The notes beneath the pieces are model-generated. The model was not told where the DNA came from. It saw only the letters and a program-made list of their open reading frames with translations, and did not search any database. This document shows, one piece after another, positions 18,826-29,180 of a DNA stretch of 64,000 bases. This stretch comes from Streptomyces sp. SUK 48 (GTDB lineage Bacteria; Actinomycetota; Actinomycetes; Streptomycetales; Streptomycetaceae), in NCBI RefSeq assembly GCF_009650765.1, contig NZ_CP045740.1, forward strand, positions 868,001 to 932,000. The letters are read 5' to 3'. Numbering within the stretch: the stretch's first letter is position 1; each line of letters begins with the position of its first letter. Both the position numbers and the translations under genes were made by a program.

Positions 18826-21800
18826 TCAGCGATGGGTCATTGTGCGGAGGGCGTTGTAGAACGGCTGGTACAGGAGACGGACCAGAGAGCGAGCTGCCGG
18901 ATCGGGGCGGGGCGGGGCGGTGTCGGGCCGGTCCGTCAGGTATGGGTCGAGGATGCCGGCGAGGGCGTGGAGCAGGCCGTCGGTGCTGGGCACATCAGTC
19001 CCGGAGGACGGTTGGCCAGTGCTGCCGGGTGCGAGCTGTCTCGCCAGGCGAGGCGAGAAGGCGGCATCGACGAACACCACCCGGGCGGGCACTCCGCCGC
19101 GCACCAGGCGGCCGATGACCTGCCAGAGCGTGACGAGTTGGTCCCAGGCGAAGGCGCGCTTCTCCCAGGCGGGCAGTGAACTGTAGGCGTACCTGCGGTT
19201 GAGCAGCCGACGCCATTCGCGGCGGCCCTGTTGGCGCAGGGCTCCGGCCGCTTCGTCCAGCGATCCCGCTTTCTCCATGAGTTCGGTGAGCGTGTGCGGG
19301 CCATCGAGGGTGTCGCGGCGCGGCTGGTCGCGGAGCATGCCGCTCAGCCAGTCGTTGACCGCGAAGACGGACAGGTCGAGGTCGTCGGGGCGGGGGTGAG
19401 GGCGGACCAGGAACAAAGCCGTGCCGAAGGCCGCTTTGCCTTCCTCGTTGAGGATGTTGTGGCCACGCTCGACGGCCAGCAGCGGAGCGACCAGGACTTC
19501 TGCGGTGTCATCGTCGGCGAAGCGGGCGACGTCGCCACGCCGTAGTGTCGTCGGAGTCTCGTCCTGCTGCCCGGGGGCGGTGCCGGCTGGTACGCCGCTG
19601 CCGTGGGCCTCGTCGTCCGGGATCAGCGCGCTCACCTTGCCGCGCCAGGCGTCGAACCGGTGGAGTGCCTCGGCCACCGCAGCGGCTTCCCGGTAACTGC
19701 CCACGAGGATCAGCGCTCTCCGCCGCGTCGTCTCAGGGATACGGCTGATCTCCTGACCCAGCACCGAAGAGCCGCCCGGGCCCGGTTCGCCGAGCCGCCG
19801 GGCCATCGCGACCGCCTGGGCGAGCCGGTCGCGCGGCGGTGTGCCGGAGAGGCTCATTGGGCGTTCGTCCCGGTCGTAGAGGAAACGGGTGGCGAACGAG
19901 GTTCGGGCCACGGCAGCCAGGGACACGTCGGTGGGCTTGAGGACGAGGCTCACCGGGACGCGGACGTGGGAGCGGCTGGACTCGCCGGCCCAGCTGGTAC
20001 CGGACATCAACACGACGTGCGGGCCGCCACGACCGGTGGCCGGATCGGCGCCGAGGCTGTTCAGGTTCAGCAGCAGCTCGCGCCCGACTCCGGCACACCG
20101 GAAGAAGCGCAGGGTGCCGCCGCGGCGGCCGGCGTCGTCGCGTTCCTCGCCGTCCGGGAGGTACTGGTAGCCGAGGATGTTGCCCATGGGCGCCTCGGGA
20201 ACCAGCGGGGCGTAGTCCAGCGGGACGCGCCGGGCCAGCTCCCTGCCCTGAGAGTCCAGTCGCAGGGCGGCCTCCACGTGCGGCCATAGGAAGGTGAGTC
20301 GCTCCAGCCTGTGGTGGAGGGTGCTGAGCAGCAGGAGGAAGGAGAGCCGCAGGCATAGGACGTCCCACCAGTCCTTCGTCGGCTCGGGCGGGGGCGTGGT
20401 GAATGCAGGCTGTTCGGCTCGTACTTCCTCCGTCACCCGGTCGACGAGCTGACCGGCCAGCTCACGCACCCGTTCCCTCGTGCGGCCTGCTGCCATGTGG
20501 TGCAGGAGGGCGTCGGCCGTGTCGGTGAAGACGCCGGTGAGCGGGTCGGCGGCGTCGCCTTCTCCGAACGGATCGTCGCGGAAGGCATCCCAGGCTGCCT
20601 CGAGCAGGCGGCGGGCCGGGGAGAGCGCGAGGTGCGGGGAGGGGCCCGGCTCGTGCGCCACATCGTCATAGCCCTCGTAGAGGTCAGCGCTGTCCTCAGC
20701 CATGTCGGCCGCGGCGGACGCCTCCCGTTCCACCTGGTACTGCTCGCCTTCGCGGTGGCGCCGGGTCACATCGCGGAACAGGTCGTCGAGCAGACTCTGC
20801 TGGAGGGTCCACGGGCTGAAGTAGGCGGGATCAGCCCACTCCCGGAGGTTCTCGTCCTTGATCAGCAGAGCGCAGAGCGGATCGACGGCAAGGGTGACGG
20901 TTCCCAGTGCCCGGTTCCACTGGGCGACCTGGCCGTCGGTCAGCGGCAGGCGGGCGCGCCTGCTCAGCTCCTCGATCTTGTAACGGTTCAGCTGGTCGAG
21001 CCAGGAGTCGGTGTCGGGGCGAACCAGCGTGCCGGAGGGGGTGAAGAGGCGGTCCAGTGCCATCTGGACGCTGTCTGCCTCGTCCACGAAAATCAGGTCG
21101 CTGCGCAGACAGGCCAGTTCCAGCTGGCGCAGCCGCTCGTCGTTGAGTTGCGCGGGCACCTGGCTTTGTACCAGGCTGGCCGGGTTGGCCACCCAGATCA
21201 GAGCGTCGACCTGCGCGCGGGCAGCCGCGTGGCGCGGGCATTCGGCCCACAGAGGGCAACCGTGCGGGCGACCGGGCAGGCGGTCAGGGGCGTGGGCCTG
21301 GCGGGGTGCGGTGTTCCTCCGGTCGGGAGTCCACTGCTCCAGGACGACCGATTCCGGTTCCGCTGGGCCGCGCTGTGGCTCGGGATGCAGCCGGGTGCAT
21401 GGTGCGTCGCGGTATTGCAGCGGATCGCCGTCGACGCCGCGCAGACCGCTCACTGCGCAGGCGGTGCTCAGCAGGTCGAAGCCGGGGTCGTCGTGGTCGA
21501 GGAGGTTATCGAATCCTCGGGCGGAGAGCCGCCGGTGCAGCCGCTGGACGTGTTGCTCGCGTGTCGTGGTGCCGAGCACCGGCGCGACGGCGATGTCGAG
21601 TGCCTCGAAGAGACTGCACAGCCGTAGCTGTTCGGCGACGTCTCCGACGACGAGCGTGGTGCGCAGCGGGATCTCGCGCCGGGCGGCCCACACGGCCACC
21701 AGAATCATGAACGTGCTCTTGCCGGCACCGACCATGCCGACTAGGTGCACCATGCCGGCCAGTTCGACCTCGTCGGCCTCGGTGTAGTCCGTTCCCGCGG

Positions 21801-22523
21801 CATTCCGGGGCGCGAACCTGACCCCCTCCAGCCGCTGTTCCCAGTGACCGGGATGCGGGACCTCCGCCTCGCGCTCGGCCTCGTCCATCCACCGGGCCGT
21901 TGCGCGCAGTTCGGCGCGGCACACGCTGAGGGGCTCGCCGCCCCGGGCCGTCCTGCGGCAAGGTCGTGGCCGGGTGGGTTGGCGCGGACGAGTTCCTCGG
22001 GAATGGTAACCGAGGCGTTGCGGCGGCGTTCCTGGAAGGAACTCGTCCCTGCCGGGGCCGGTTTGAGGGCACGGGTGACCAGGTCCGGCAGCCGGCTGAG
22101 GGCCTGGTCGTAGATGTCCATCCGTCGCCCGGCCACCATCGGCACCACGGGTCGGGGACCGCCGGTGGTTCCGACTGGCGGCAGCTCGTAAGCTCGCAGC
22201 CTGTTGGCGACCGACCGGTAGGCGTCCAGCGCCTGCCGCCAGGCGCGCCGCCGCAGCGGCCACAGGAGGTGCCGGGCGGCGGCGAGGGCCGTGCACTGCC
22301 ACGGATGTTGCGCCAGCCCGGCGTGTTGCGCGAACGGGTAACCGCCGAACAGCGCATAGGCATCCACGGCATCCGCCGTAGGGGCAAGCCGTTCGAGCAG
22401 CCGCAGCCCCAGCTCGACGCGGCACAACTCGACGGGGCCAAACCCGTCCGGGGCTCCGGCCTCGGGCCATTCGTCCCTCAACTCCCCCGCTACAGCCTCG
22501 CACCAGGCTTTCTCATCACGCAT
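18826..22523 (-). pseudogene. DinG/XPD-type helicase of the pPIWI-RE module (pPIWI_RE_Z-like), frameshifted
   Basis: The real start is ATG 22523 (MRDEKAWCEAVAGELRDEW), overlapping the upstream stop by 8 bases. This frame runs about 190 residues (to DLAAGRPG) and then, near 21940-21965, reading must move one base into the longer frame (GEPLSVCRAELRATARWMDE), which runs to 18826. The helicase core includes Walker A GMVGAGKST, TTLVVGDVAEQ, the DEAD-type motif LIFVDEADSV, the late SGTSWAG and the region around WQVIGRLVRGG. About 1230 residues when joined. The break lies in a G/C-rich stretch (GGACGGCCCGGGG), so either a sequencing slip or real inactivation is possible. The function would be helicase/translocase action with the PIWI protein. 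Confidence 0.8.
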
Positions 22524-23715
22524 CTGTGCCCTCCTGGCTCTCGGCGCGGGTGCCACGGCGCGACTCGGCCAGCCGCTGCCGGGCAGCCCGGATCAATTCG
22601 TCGTCGGTGAGCAGGCGTACGGCAGCAGCCGCTGCGGGCCGAGCTCGCTGAAACGCCTGCTGATAGCCGGGGCGCTCGCGTACCCGGTAGACAGGCACCA
22701 CCCAGAACTCCTCGTCGTACGGAGGCTCGGGCCGCACGGGGCGGGCGGCTCGGCCGAGGAAGGCCGGGTGCGCCCAGTCTTTGACGTCGACGGCCCAGCG
22801 GTGGCCGTCGGGGAAGACCACCAGCAGGTCGTAGGAGTCGAAACCCGGCCACATGGTGACGTCGAGGCCCAGACCGGTGAGCCGGTCCTCCAATTCCACC
22901 TCAGCCAGTCCCGGCCCGGTGACGTGTCGGCGCAGCGGGCGCTCCAGCTGGTACAAAGTGCCGGCGTGAGCCGCCTCGATCAGACGGCCGACCGGCGGGT
23001 CTCCCTGCCGTCGGCAGCGATCCCGCTCACACCACCACTCTCCGCCCGCAAGCGGCGTCAGCAATGTTCCGCAGCGACCGCACACCGCGTAACAACCATC
23101 CCGGCTCCAGGAAAGAGGGACCTCCGGGTAGATCAGGTCGATGAGCTCCCAGACCGGCTCCAGCGTGAAGTCGCCGTGCAAGGCGAAGAGTTCCTGGGCG
23201 GTAAGCACCGGCCGCCGCACCAAAAGGCTACGGAACTCGGTGTATGTGTCCTCCTCTCCGTGGCTGCGGCAGCGGTCCAGAGCGGTCCGCATCACCTGCT
23301 GATCGCGATGCCGCACAGCCGGGTCGGACGCCGAACGTTCCCATTCGCTCCACTCATGGCACAACTGAGTGGGGCGATGCGAGTACGGGTCGAGTAGAAC
23401 GTCGTCCGGGCCGACAGCATCCGACGGCAGCGACAGCGGCCAGTCCTCCAACGGGATGTCGGCACACCGCTGGACGAGTTCGGCAAGTGAGGCGGGTGGC
23501 CGGAGTCCGCCGCGCAGCCAGGCAACAACCGCCCGGTCCAGGGCGAGTTGGACGACGGGAGGGTACGGAAGACAGAAGGCATCCAACCCAGTGGTGTGGT
23601 CCAGGACGCACAGGGCCCGGGCCACCGTAGCCAGCAGCGGCACACCGTCATGGGCAGCCCAGGCATCGAGCGTTTCGGCGGACGAATCGAAGGTGGCAAG
23701 GGGACTCGCAGGCAT
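22516..23715 (-). CDS. REase-fold nuclease of the pPIWI-RE module
   Basis: 399 residues from ATG 23715, chosen for GGAGTGGAA just upstream; ATG 23748 and TTG 23775 are in the same frame. A zinc-ribbon-like pair of CxxC/CxxxxC motifs (CGRCGTLL, CERDRC) lies near residue 230. The C-terminal third is a restriction-endonuclease fold: VELEDRLTGLGLDVTMWPG, then YDLLVVFPDG, then WAVDVKDWAHP with the D-x-K catalytic pair at about residue 305. This is the REase component that accompanies pPIWI-RE and its helicase. The stop overlaps the helicase start, so the two are translationally coupled. Confidence 0.8.
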   Translation of the reverse strand: MPASPLATFDSSAETLDAWAAHDGVPLLATVARALCVLDHTTGLDAFCLPYPPVVQLALDRAVVAWLRGGLRPPASLAELVQRCADIPLEDWPLSLPSDAVGPDDVLLDPYSHRPTQLCHEWSEWERSASDPAVRHRDQQVMRTALDRCRSHGEEDTYTEFRSLLVRRPVLTAQELFALHGDFTLEPVWELIDLIYPEVPLSWSRDGCYAVCGRCGTLLTPLAGGEWWCERDRCRRQGDPPVGRLIEAAHAGTLYQLERPLRRHVTGPGLAEVELEDRLTGLGLDVTMWPGFDSYDLLVVFPDGHRWAVDVKDWAHPAFLGRAARPVRPEPPYDEEFWVVPVYRVRERPGYQQAFQRARPAAAAAVRLLTDDELIRAARQRLAESRRGTRAESQEGTDA

Positions 23716-23771
23716 GGCTTCCACTCCAGGTGGTGCGACGAGCAACATGACGGAGACAACGGGAACTTCCC

Positions 23772-25358
23772 TCAACCTGCGGCAGCCACGCGCTCTTTAC
23801 CAGTGGCACACCAGGACAGTGCCTCGCAGCCCGCGCAGTCGTAACCGGGCCGGGGCACCGCGTCGTAGCGGGTCTCGGCGGACCAAGGGACGGTGTACGA
23901 GGCAAGGACGGTACGGGCGTGCTCGACCGTGGCCTCATCGCCCGGATCGAACTCCTCAAGGGACACCCCGTCCGGGCGCAGGATCTCCAGTTCCACGCGG
24001 GACCGTCGCGAATCGCCGCCGAGCACGCCGGCCGCCATAAGCAGTACCGAGAGGGCGAGCTGCGGATGCTTCTCCAGCAGGACGGACCGACCGCCCGGTG
24101 GAAATGCGCTGGTCTTGGTCTCGCGAACGACCACGCCGCCGCGTTCCTCGTAGACCAGATCGCACGAGGCGATGACTATGACGTCGGACTGCGGGTCGTG
24201 GGCCATCACTCGATGCTGCGGGCGGAACCGCGTCGCCGCCGGATTGTCGAGCGGGCACCTGGCCCGGTGAGCCCGGAGCATGCCGAGGGCGGGGGCCAGC
24301 TCGTCGTCCGTGAGGCCGGGCAGGTGTGCGGGCAGAGGCACCTCGCGGCACGGCGAGGCGTCCGCCGAGGCGTGCCGGGCGTTGAGCCAGCCGTCGACGG
24401 CCCGGCCTCTGCGGACGGCCTCGTTTTCCTGAACGGAGGCCGGCAGCTTGAGTACGCGGGTCAGGTGGTAGCGGGCGGGACAGTCGCGGTGTGCTCTCAG
24501 GTCGCTCACCGATACCGTGCGCCGCTTGCGAGGCCGCGTGGGAGGTGGGAGCACAAGGAGAGCGGGCGCCCGCGGCACGGTTGAGCACTCGGGTAACACC
24601 TTGCAACCCGCGCAGTGGGCACCGGCGAGGCGATCGCGGCCGTCGAGGACACGGCCGAGCCGGGGCACGACATGCTGCTCGTGCAAGTCCATGATCTCTT
24701 CAGCGGTCCAGTCCGCGAAGACGTCAGTCTCCGTTGTGCGCAGAAGACGGACCCGGCCTTCGGTGAGGCCGGCGGAGTAGACCCGGACGCGTTCTGGCCG
24801 CGGCGGCGGCGCCGGGTGCCTGAGGGCTGGGGAGTGATGCTCGAAGGAAGGGATGCGGGCCGGAGTCCCGTAATACAGGACAGAGGCGATAGCGGCGAGT
24901 TCGGGCAGCGGGAGGCGCTCCTTGGCATCTCCTTTGGCGGGAATCACGAGTTCACGCAGCCTCGCGTCGTCCGAGACGTACTGCCTCCCCCAGACAGTGC
25001 GCTCGTAGTCGGTGATGCCGCGCTCGTCAGGCTCCTCAAGCGTGCGGAACGCGATCCATGCGTCCGGGGCGCGGAACGTGCGCGGAAGGTCGGCGCCGTC
25101 GCGGCTTTCCTGGTCCCTGCGGCGGGCGTCGAGGTAACGTTCCGCGGCCGCCGCCGACCAGGTCACGTGCTGCGGCAGGCACCGGGAGCGCGTCCGGCGA
25201 CACCGCTCCATGGCCTCCTCGATGCTCTGCGCCGCGCCGGACTCCAGTTGATCGAGCAGTTCCTGCACGAGCGCGAACGGGAACTCCTCGCGTGGAGTCT
25301 TGGACGAAACCCGTTCCGCAGAGAACACGTCGCGGCGGACACTGAGAGCACGGTTCAT
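23772..25358 (-). CDS. Cas4/RecB-like PD-(D/E)XK nuclease
   Basis: 528 residues from ATG 25358 (MNRALSVRRDVFSAERV; GAGGAG 11 bases upstream). The frame is open to ATG 25493, so a longer form is possible. The C-terminal half is a RecB/Cas4-type nuclease: SDLRAHRDCPARYHLTRVLKLP, a long helix, then IIASCDLVYEERGGVVVRETK, whose strand carries the E-T-K catalytic residues, and finally CAGCEALSWC. The first Cys (HRDCPARY) plus this last cluster form the usual four-cysteine Fe-S set of Cas4/AddB nucleases. A further CAGCKVLPEC cluster closes the N-terminal domain. It heads the pPIWI-RE operon and would process DNA ends for that module. Confidence 0.75.
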   Translation of the reverse strand: MNRALSVRRDVFSAERVSSKTPREEFPFALVQELLDQLESGAAQSIEEAMERCRRTRSRCLPQHVTWSAAAAERYLDARRRDQESRDGADLPRTFRAPDAWIAFRTLEEPDERGITDYERTVWGRQYVSDDARLRELVIPAKGDAKERLPLPELAAIASVLYYGTPARIPSFEHHSPALRHPAPPPRPERVRVYSAGLTEGRVRLLRTTETDVFADWTAEEIMDLHEQHVVPRLGRVLDGRDRLAGAHCAGCKVLPECSTVPRAPALLVLPPPTRPRKRRTVSVSDLRAHRDCPARYHLTRVLKLPASVQENEAVRRGRAVDGWLNARHASADASPCREVPLPAHLPGLTDDELAPALGMLRAHRARCPLDNPAATRFRPQHRVMAHDPQSDVIVIASCDLVYEERGGVVVRETKTSAFPPGGRSVLLEKHPQLALSVLLMAAGVLGGDSRRSRVELEILRPDGVSLEEFDPGDEATVEHARTVLASYTVPWSAETRYDAVPRPGYDCAGCEALSWCATGKERVAAAG

Positions 25359-25578
25359 CGGACAACCGGGCTCCTCGTCGCGCAGATGACGGACCGGGAT
25401 GCGGGCCAGGCGCCCGACGCCGACCGTACCGGGAGGGTTGTCCCAGGGCTGCACGGTGCCGACTCCTTGCAGTCTCGACGGTGAGGGCATCACCGTGACA
25501 GAGCTCTGTGAACAAAGTCAAGGCACGCAAGAATCTCCTGTAGCTTGCTGTCTGACGGTTCGCCAGGAGAGGCAGGGA

Positions 25579-27129
25579 GTGTGTGTGGTGGAGCCATGGC
25601 CGGCGGGGAAGAAGCTCGCGGGCAGATTCAGCCGCGCCGGCGAAGGCGCATGGGGTGGCATGGGGGTCGTCTATCGGGCGACCGACGAGAGGCATGCCGA
25701 GCGGGCGGTCGCGGTGAAGTTCCTGTGGCCTCGAGATCCGGAGGCCACCCTGCGCGGGTACCGGACTCCCACCCCACAAGAGCTACGGCGTTTCGACCGC
25801 GAGTGCGAAATGCACCAACGCTTCGGTGGCCGGGGCGTGCCAGCCTTCGTCCACGCCGATCTCTCCCCGCCGCGCCCGTACCTCGTCACAGAGTACGTCG
25901 ACGGCGATGACCTGCATGCTTTTCTCACCCGGAACCGACCCACCCTGTCGGCTGCGGCGTGTGTGATCGTCCCGCTGCTGGAAGTGCTCGGTCGGGTGCA
26001 CGGCGCGGGCGTGGTACACCGGGACGTCAAGCCAGCCAACATCCTGCTGGCCCGACGCGACGGCGTCGTATACCTCACCGACTTCGGCATCGCCCTGCCG
26101 AAAGATCCGGCGGCCACCCGGTACACCAACGGACGGACGCCCGGCACGATCGGCTACATGGCCCCGGAGATTCACCACGGCGAACGGAACCCGGGCCCGG
26201 AGGCCGACCTCTACAGTGTCGCCTGCATCGCGTTCCAGATGGTAACTGGACGGCTGGTCTTCGAGGCTGGCCACTCCGACTACGACTTGGCCCGCCTGCA
26301 CTGCGAGGAGCGGCCGCCGCTGCTCAGCGACGACGTCCCCGGCCTGCCGTCCGAGATCGTGGACATCACGGACCGTATGCTCGCCAAGTCGCCCGCCGAT
26401 CGGCCGCCTCTGGAACTGGCACTCGAGATCTGGCGGCCCCTGCTGCCCTCGCCGGGCGACTCCTCTCCACGCCCCGCCCTCGACCCGGACCCGACCCTGC
26501 CCCATCGCACCCCGGAGACCGCTGCGGCCCCGCTCTCGGAAGCACCGCCGACGGGTCCGCGTCGCCCTCGGGTGCATCGCCGACCCGTCGGCGGTCCCAC
26601 CCGGTCCGCGCTCCGAAATCTGTGCGCCGAGGCCGAGATCGAAATCGAACGCGGCGAACCGGACAAGGCCGTCGACGAGTTGACCGCCATGCTGCTGCGC
26701 GCCGAGCAGTGCCTCCCTGGGGCGGTCCGCGAAGTGCAAAGCGCGCGCCTCGTCGTGGCCCGTGCTCAGATGCTGCGCGGAGAGACTGCCTCCGCGGGCC
26801 GCATCTGCCGGGATGTCGCCAGGCGGCTCGCGGACGCGTCGGCCGGCACGGATACCGCTGAACTGCGAGCACGGGCACGGCTCGTCGCGGTCCAGGTGAT
26901 GACCGCGGAAAGGAGCCCGGTCCAGGCGGTGGCCGACACTTGGCTGGAGCTGGCCGATGAACTCGCGTCCTGGCCCGGGCCAGGACCATCCCGCCATACC
27001 GTGGAATTCTGCCGAGAAGTAGGAGTCGAAGTGAAGGAACTTGTTCTGGACGCGAGGCAAGGTGAAGTGTCCCCGGCGCTGCCCGAGGCAATCCGCAAGC
27101 TGCTGGATCGCCTGCCAGGGCCAGCTTGA
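25579..27129 (+). CDS. Ser/Thr protein kinase with helical C-terminal region
   Basis: 516 residues from GTG 25579, preceded by AGGAGAGG; in-frame codons back to 25399 lack a ribosome site. Kinase domain, residues about 8-280: glycine loop GEGAWGGMGVVYRA, VAVK lysine, catalytic loop VVHRDVKPANILL, DFG in LTDFGIALP, then GTIGYMAPE. After a proline-rich linker (residues 290-345), a helical region (about 350-516) looks TPR-like. No membrane segment, unlike PknB, so it is cytosolic. It diverges from the pPIWI-RE operon, with about 220 bases between starts, and converges with the methylase-like gene. Kinases of this kind are known in phage-exclusion systems; here that role is inferred from context. 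Confidence 0.85.
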   Translation: MCVVEPWPAGKKLAGRFSRAGEGAWGGMGVVYRATDERHAERAVAVKFLWPRDPEATLRGYRTPTPQELRRFDRECEMHQRFGGRGVPAFVHADLSPPRPYLVTEYVDGDDLHAFLTRNRPTLSAAACVIVPLLEVLGRVHGAGVVHRDVKPANILLARRDGVVYLTDFGIALPKDPAATRYTNGRTPGTIGYMAPEIHHGERNPGPEADLYSVACIAFQMVTGRLVFEAGHSDYDLARLHCEERPPLLSDDVPGLPSEIVDITDRMLAKSPADRPPLELALEIWRPLLPSPGDSSPRPALDPDPTLPHRTPETAAAPLSEAPPTGPRRPRVHRRPVGGPTRSALRNLCAEAEIEIERGEPDKAVDELTAMLLRAEQCLPGAVREVQSARLVVARAQMLRGETASAGRICRDVARRLADASAGTDTAELRARARLVAVQVMTAERSPVQAVADTWLELADELASWPGPGPSRHTVEFCREVGVEVKELVLDARQGEVSPALPEAIRKLLDRLPGPA

Positions 27130-27176
27130 GGAACCCCGCGGAAACCGGGGCCCTGACTCTGCCTGGGCCTGGCCCC

Positions 27177-29180
27177 TCACTCCTCCGTCAGCCTGCCCTG
27201 GGCCAGCAGCCCCGACAACATCGCTGAGAGCGCATCACCGTGCCTGCCCAGGTCGGCCACCGCCTCCCGGAACCGGACGAGTCGGCGGTGGACCTCCCCG
27301 ATCCGCCGCTGCTGCGTCGCCGGCGCGCGCAGGACGCGGAGTCGGCGCACGTCGACGCGAGAGGAAGAGGAGGCACGCGTCCCTGCCCGCTGGTCGTTGC
27401 CTGGCGCGTTCAGACACGCGGCAAGGAAGAACGGGTCGAGCAGCGCAGGGTCGGTACGCAGCCGGACGGTGTGGGCACCGAGCAGTCGCGGTCCGGCCGT
27501 CTCGACCCAGACGTCGAATCCGCCGACCGCGGTCACGACCACGACATCGCCGAAGGACGTCAGAACCCCCTGTCCCTCAGCCTCCAACTCGGCGGCCTGC
27601 GCCGCGGCAACCCATGGCTCCTCACCCCGTACGGCCCATGGGGTGATGACGGGCAGAGCATCCTCGGCCTGCTCTCCCTGCTGGATCAGATCGTCAGCGA
27701 GAACCTTGCCGGGCATCACCTCGAGAGCACCGGAACGCTCCAGATCACCCACGAAGATGTAGCCGAAGTCGTCCGGCGCTGCGGCACTCGCCTCGTGTTC
27801 GCGTACTGCCTTGGCCGCATCGTCCATATCCATCAGGGCCCTGTCCCAGCCAGTCCAGGCGCGGCGCAGTTCCACCGGCCCCACGGACCGCTCGGTCACG
27901 GTACGGCGAGAGGGCGTCAGGTCGGTCCCGTCGCCAAGCAGTTCCGCGGTCGGCACCCGTGTGACGCCACGTAGGTCACTGCCACGCAGGGCCGCCACGG
28001 TGCGCTCACGGAGACCGTCCCAGTCGACGGCCATGCCGCGACCGGTGATCGCTGTCGTCCGGCAGTCCGCAGCGTCGACGAAGGTCACCTCATCCGCGGA
28101 GTGTTCACGGGGCATCGCCAGCAGCCACAGATGCAATCCCACCCCATGCGGCGGCGCGCTCCCGGGCGGCAGCGCGACTACGGCTCGCACGGCTCCGGTG
28201 CGTACCAACCCCGCCCGAATTCGCCGTCCGGCCCGGCGCGAAGCGACACCCGGTGGTAGGACCAGCACTGCTACTCCCCCAGGTTCCAGCACGGACAGAC
28301 AGTGCTGCACCCACGCCAGCTCAGGCTCGGTCCGTGGTGGCGTGCCATACGTCCAGCGAGGATCGGTCGCCAGTTCGTCGTGCCCCCAGGAACGCTCGTT
28401 GGACGGTGGATAGCTCAGAACCACGTCTGCGCGAGAAGCGTGCCGCAGGGGGGCATCAAGCAGTGTGTCCCCAGACTGCACGTGTCGCTCGCAGCCCGGG
28501 AACTCCAGAGCCAGTCTGGCTCGGGTCAGGCGAGCCACAGCAGCATCGTTGTCGACACCTGCCAGCGCAGGCGGAGGTACCTGCCCCGACCATCGCCGAC
28601 CGGACGCAGCCAGGAGCGAACCCATTCCGCACGCAGGGTCCAGCACCCGACGCACCGGCGCACTGTCGTCGCGGAGTTCGGCCGCCAGAGCCACCATGGT
28701 GTCGGCCAGTTGGCGGGGAGTGACGATCAACTGACGTACGTGGACGGCGTGCCATCGATCCAGCAGCACGGCGAAGGCTTCCTTCGACGACTGACGAAGG
28801 GCCAGCCGCACGACCTCGTCCGCCAGCTTCCGGTCGGCAGCGCTGGGTTCCGGGGCTCCGCGCGGCGGGTTCATCGCCGGGATCGCCAGGCGCTCCCCCG
28901 CCGAGGCCAGTAGATGAGCCATCCCGCCCCGGTCACCGAGGTCCTCGATCCGCGGCCAGAGACGGTCCCAGCCACTGGAGGACTCGTCGATCTTGCCGTG
29001 TCGTAGAAGCCAGGATTCCGCATCCGCCAGGGAGAACATGGGGCTGGCGTCAGTGCCGCCGACCGGCTTGGGGAAGTCGCTGTGCCGCCGCCTCCAGTTA
29101 CTCACGGCGGCACGACCGACTCCGGCAAGCCGCGCCATCCCTGCAAGGCTGAGCGTGACCGGTTCATCGTGCTGCTCCAT
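27177..29180 (-). CDS. HTH-HsdM/HsdS-like N6-adenine methylase with altered catalytic motif
   Basis: 667 residues from ATG 29180 (frame open to 29240). Residues about 8-60 form a MerR/AlpA-like HTH (SLAGMARLAGVGRAAVSNWRR). The methylase domain has SAM motif I VLDPACGMGSLL (179-190). Motif IV, normally NPPF in this family, reads YPPS (residues 257-260, bases 28401-28412) in the otherwise normal context ADVVLS....NERSWG; loss of the Asn should abolish methyl transfer. The C-terminal ~250 residues resemble an HsdS target-recognition half, ending in a helical tail (LRAPATQQRRIGEVHRRL). It may act as a DNA-binding sensor rather than a methylase. No HsdR partner adjoins it. Confidence 0.8.
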   Translation of the reverse strand: MEQHDEPVTLSLAGMARLAGVGRAAVSNWRRRHSDFPKPVGGTDASPMFSLADAESWLLRHGKIDESSSGWDRLWPRIEDLGDRGGMAHLLASAGERLAIPAMNPPRGAPEPSAADRKLADEVVRLALRQSSKEAFAVLLDRWHAVHVRQLIVTPRQLADTMVALAAELRDDSAPVRRVLDPACGMGSLLAASGRRWSGQVPPPALAGVDNDAAVARLTRARLALEFPGCERHVQSGDTLLDAPLRHASRADVVLSYPPSNERSWGHDELATDPRWTYGTPPRTEPELAWVQHCLSVLEPGGVAVLVLPPGVASRRAGRRIRAGLVRTGAVRAVVALPPGSAPPHGVGLHLWLLAMPREHSADEVTFVDAADCRTTAITGRGMAVDWDGLRERTVAALRGSDLRGVTRVPTAELLGDGTDLTPSRRTVTERSVGPVELRRAWTGWDRALMDMDDAAKAVREHEASAAAPDDFGYIFVGDLERSGALEVMPGKVLADDLIQQGEQAEDALPVITPWAVRGEEPWVAAAQAAELEAEGQGVLTSFGDVVVVTAVGGFDVWVETAGPRLLGAHTVRLRTDPALLDPFFLAACLNAPGNDQRAGTRASSSSRVDVRRLRVLRAPATQQRRIGEVHRRLVRFREAVADLGRHGDALSAMLSGLLAQGRLTEE

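Noticed and set aside
25579..29180. A Pgl (phage growth limitation) or BREX system from kinase plus methylase
   Set aside because: No PglZ-type phosphatase or PglY/BrxC ATPase is present, and the methylase is HsdM/HsdS-like rather than PglX-like.
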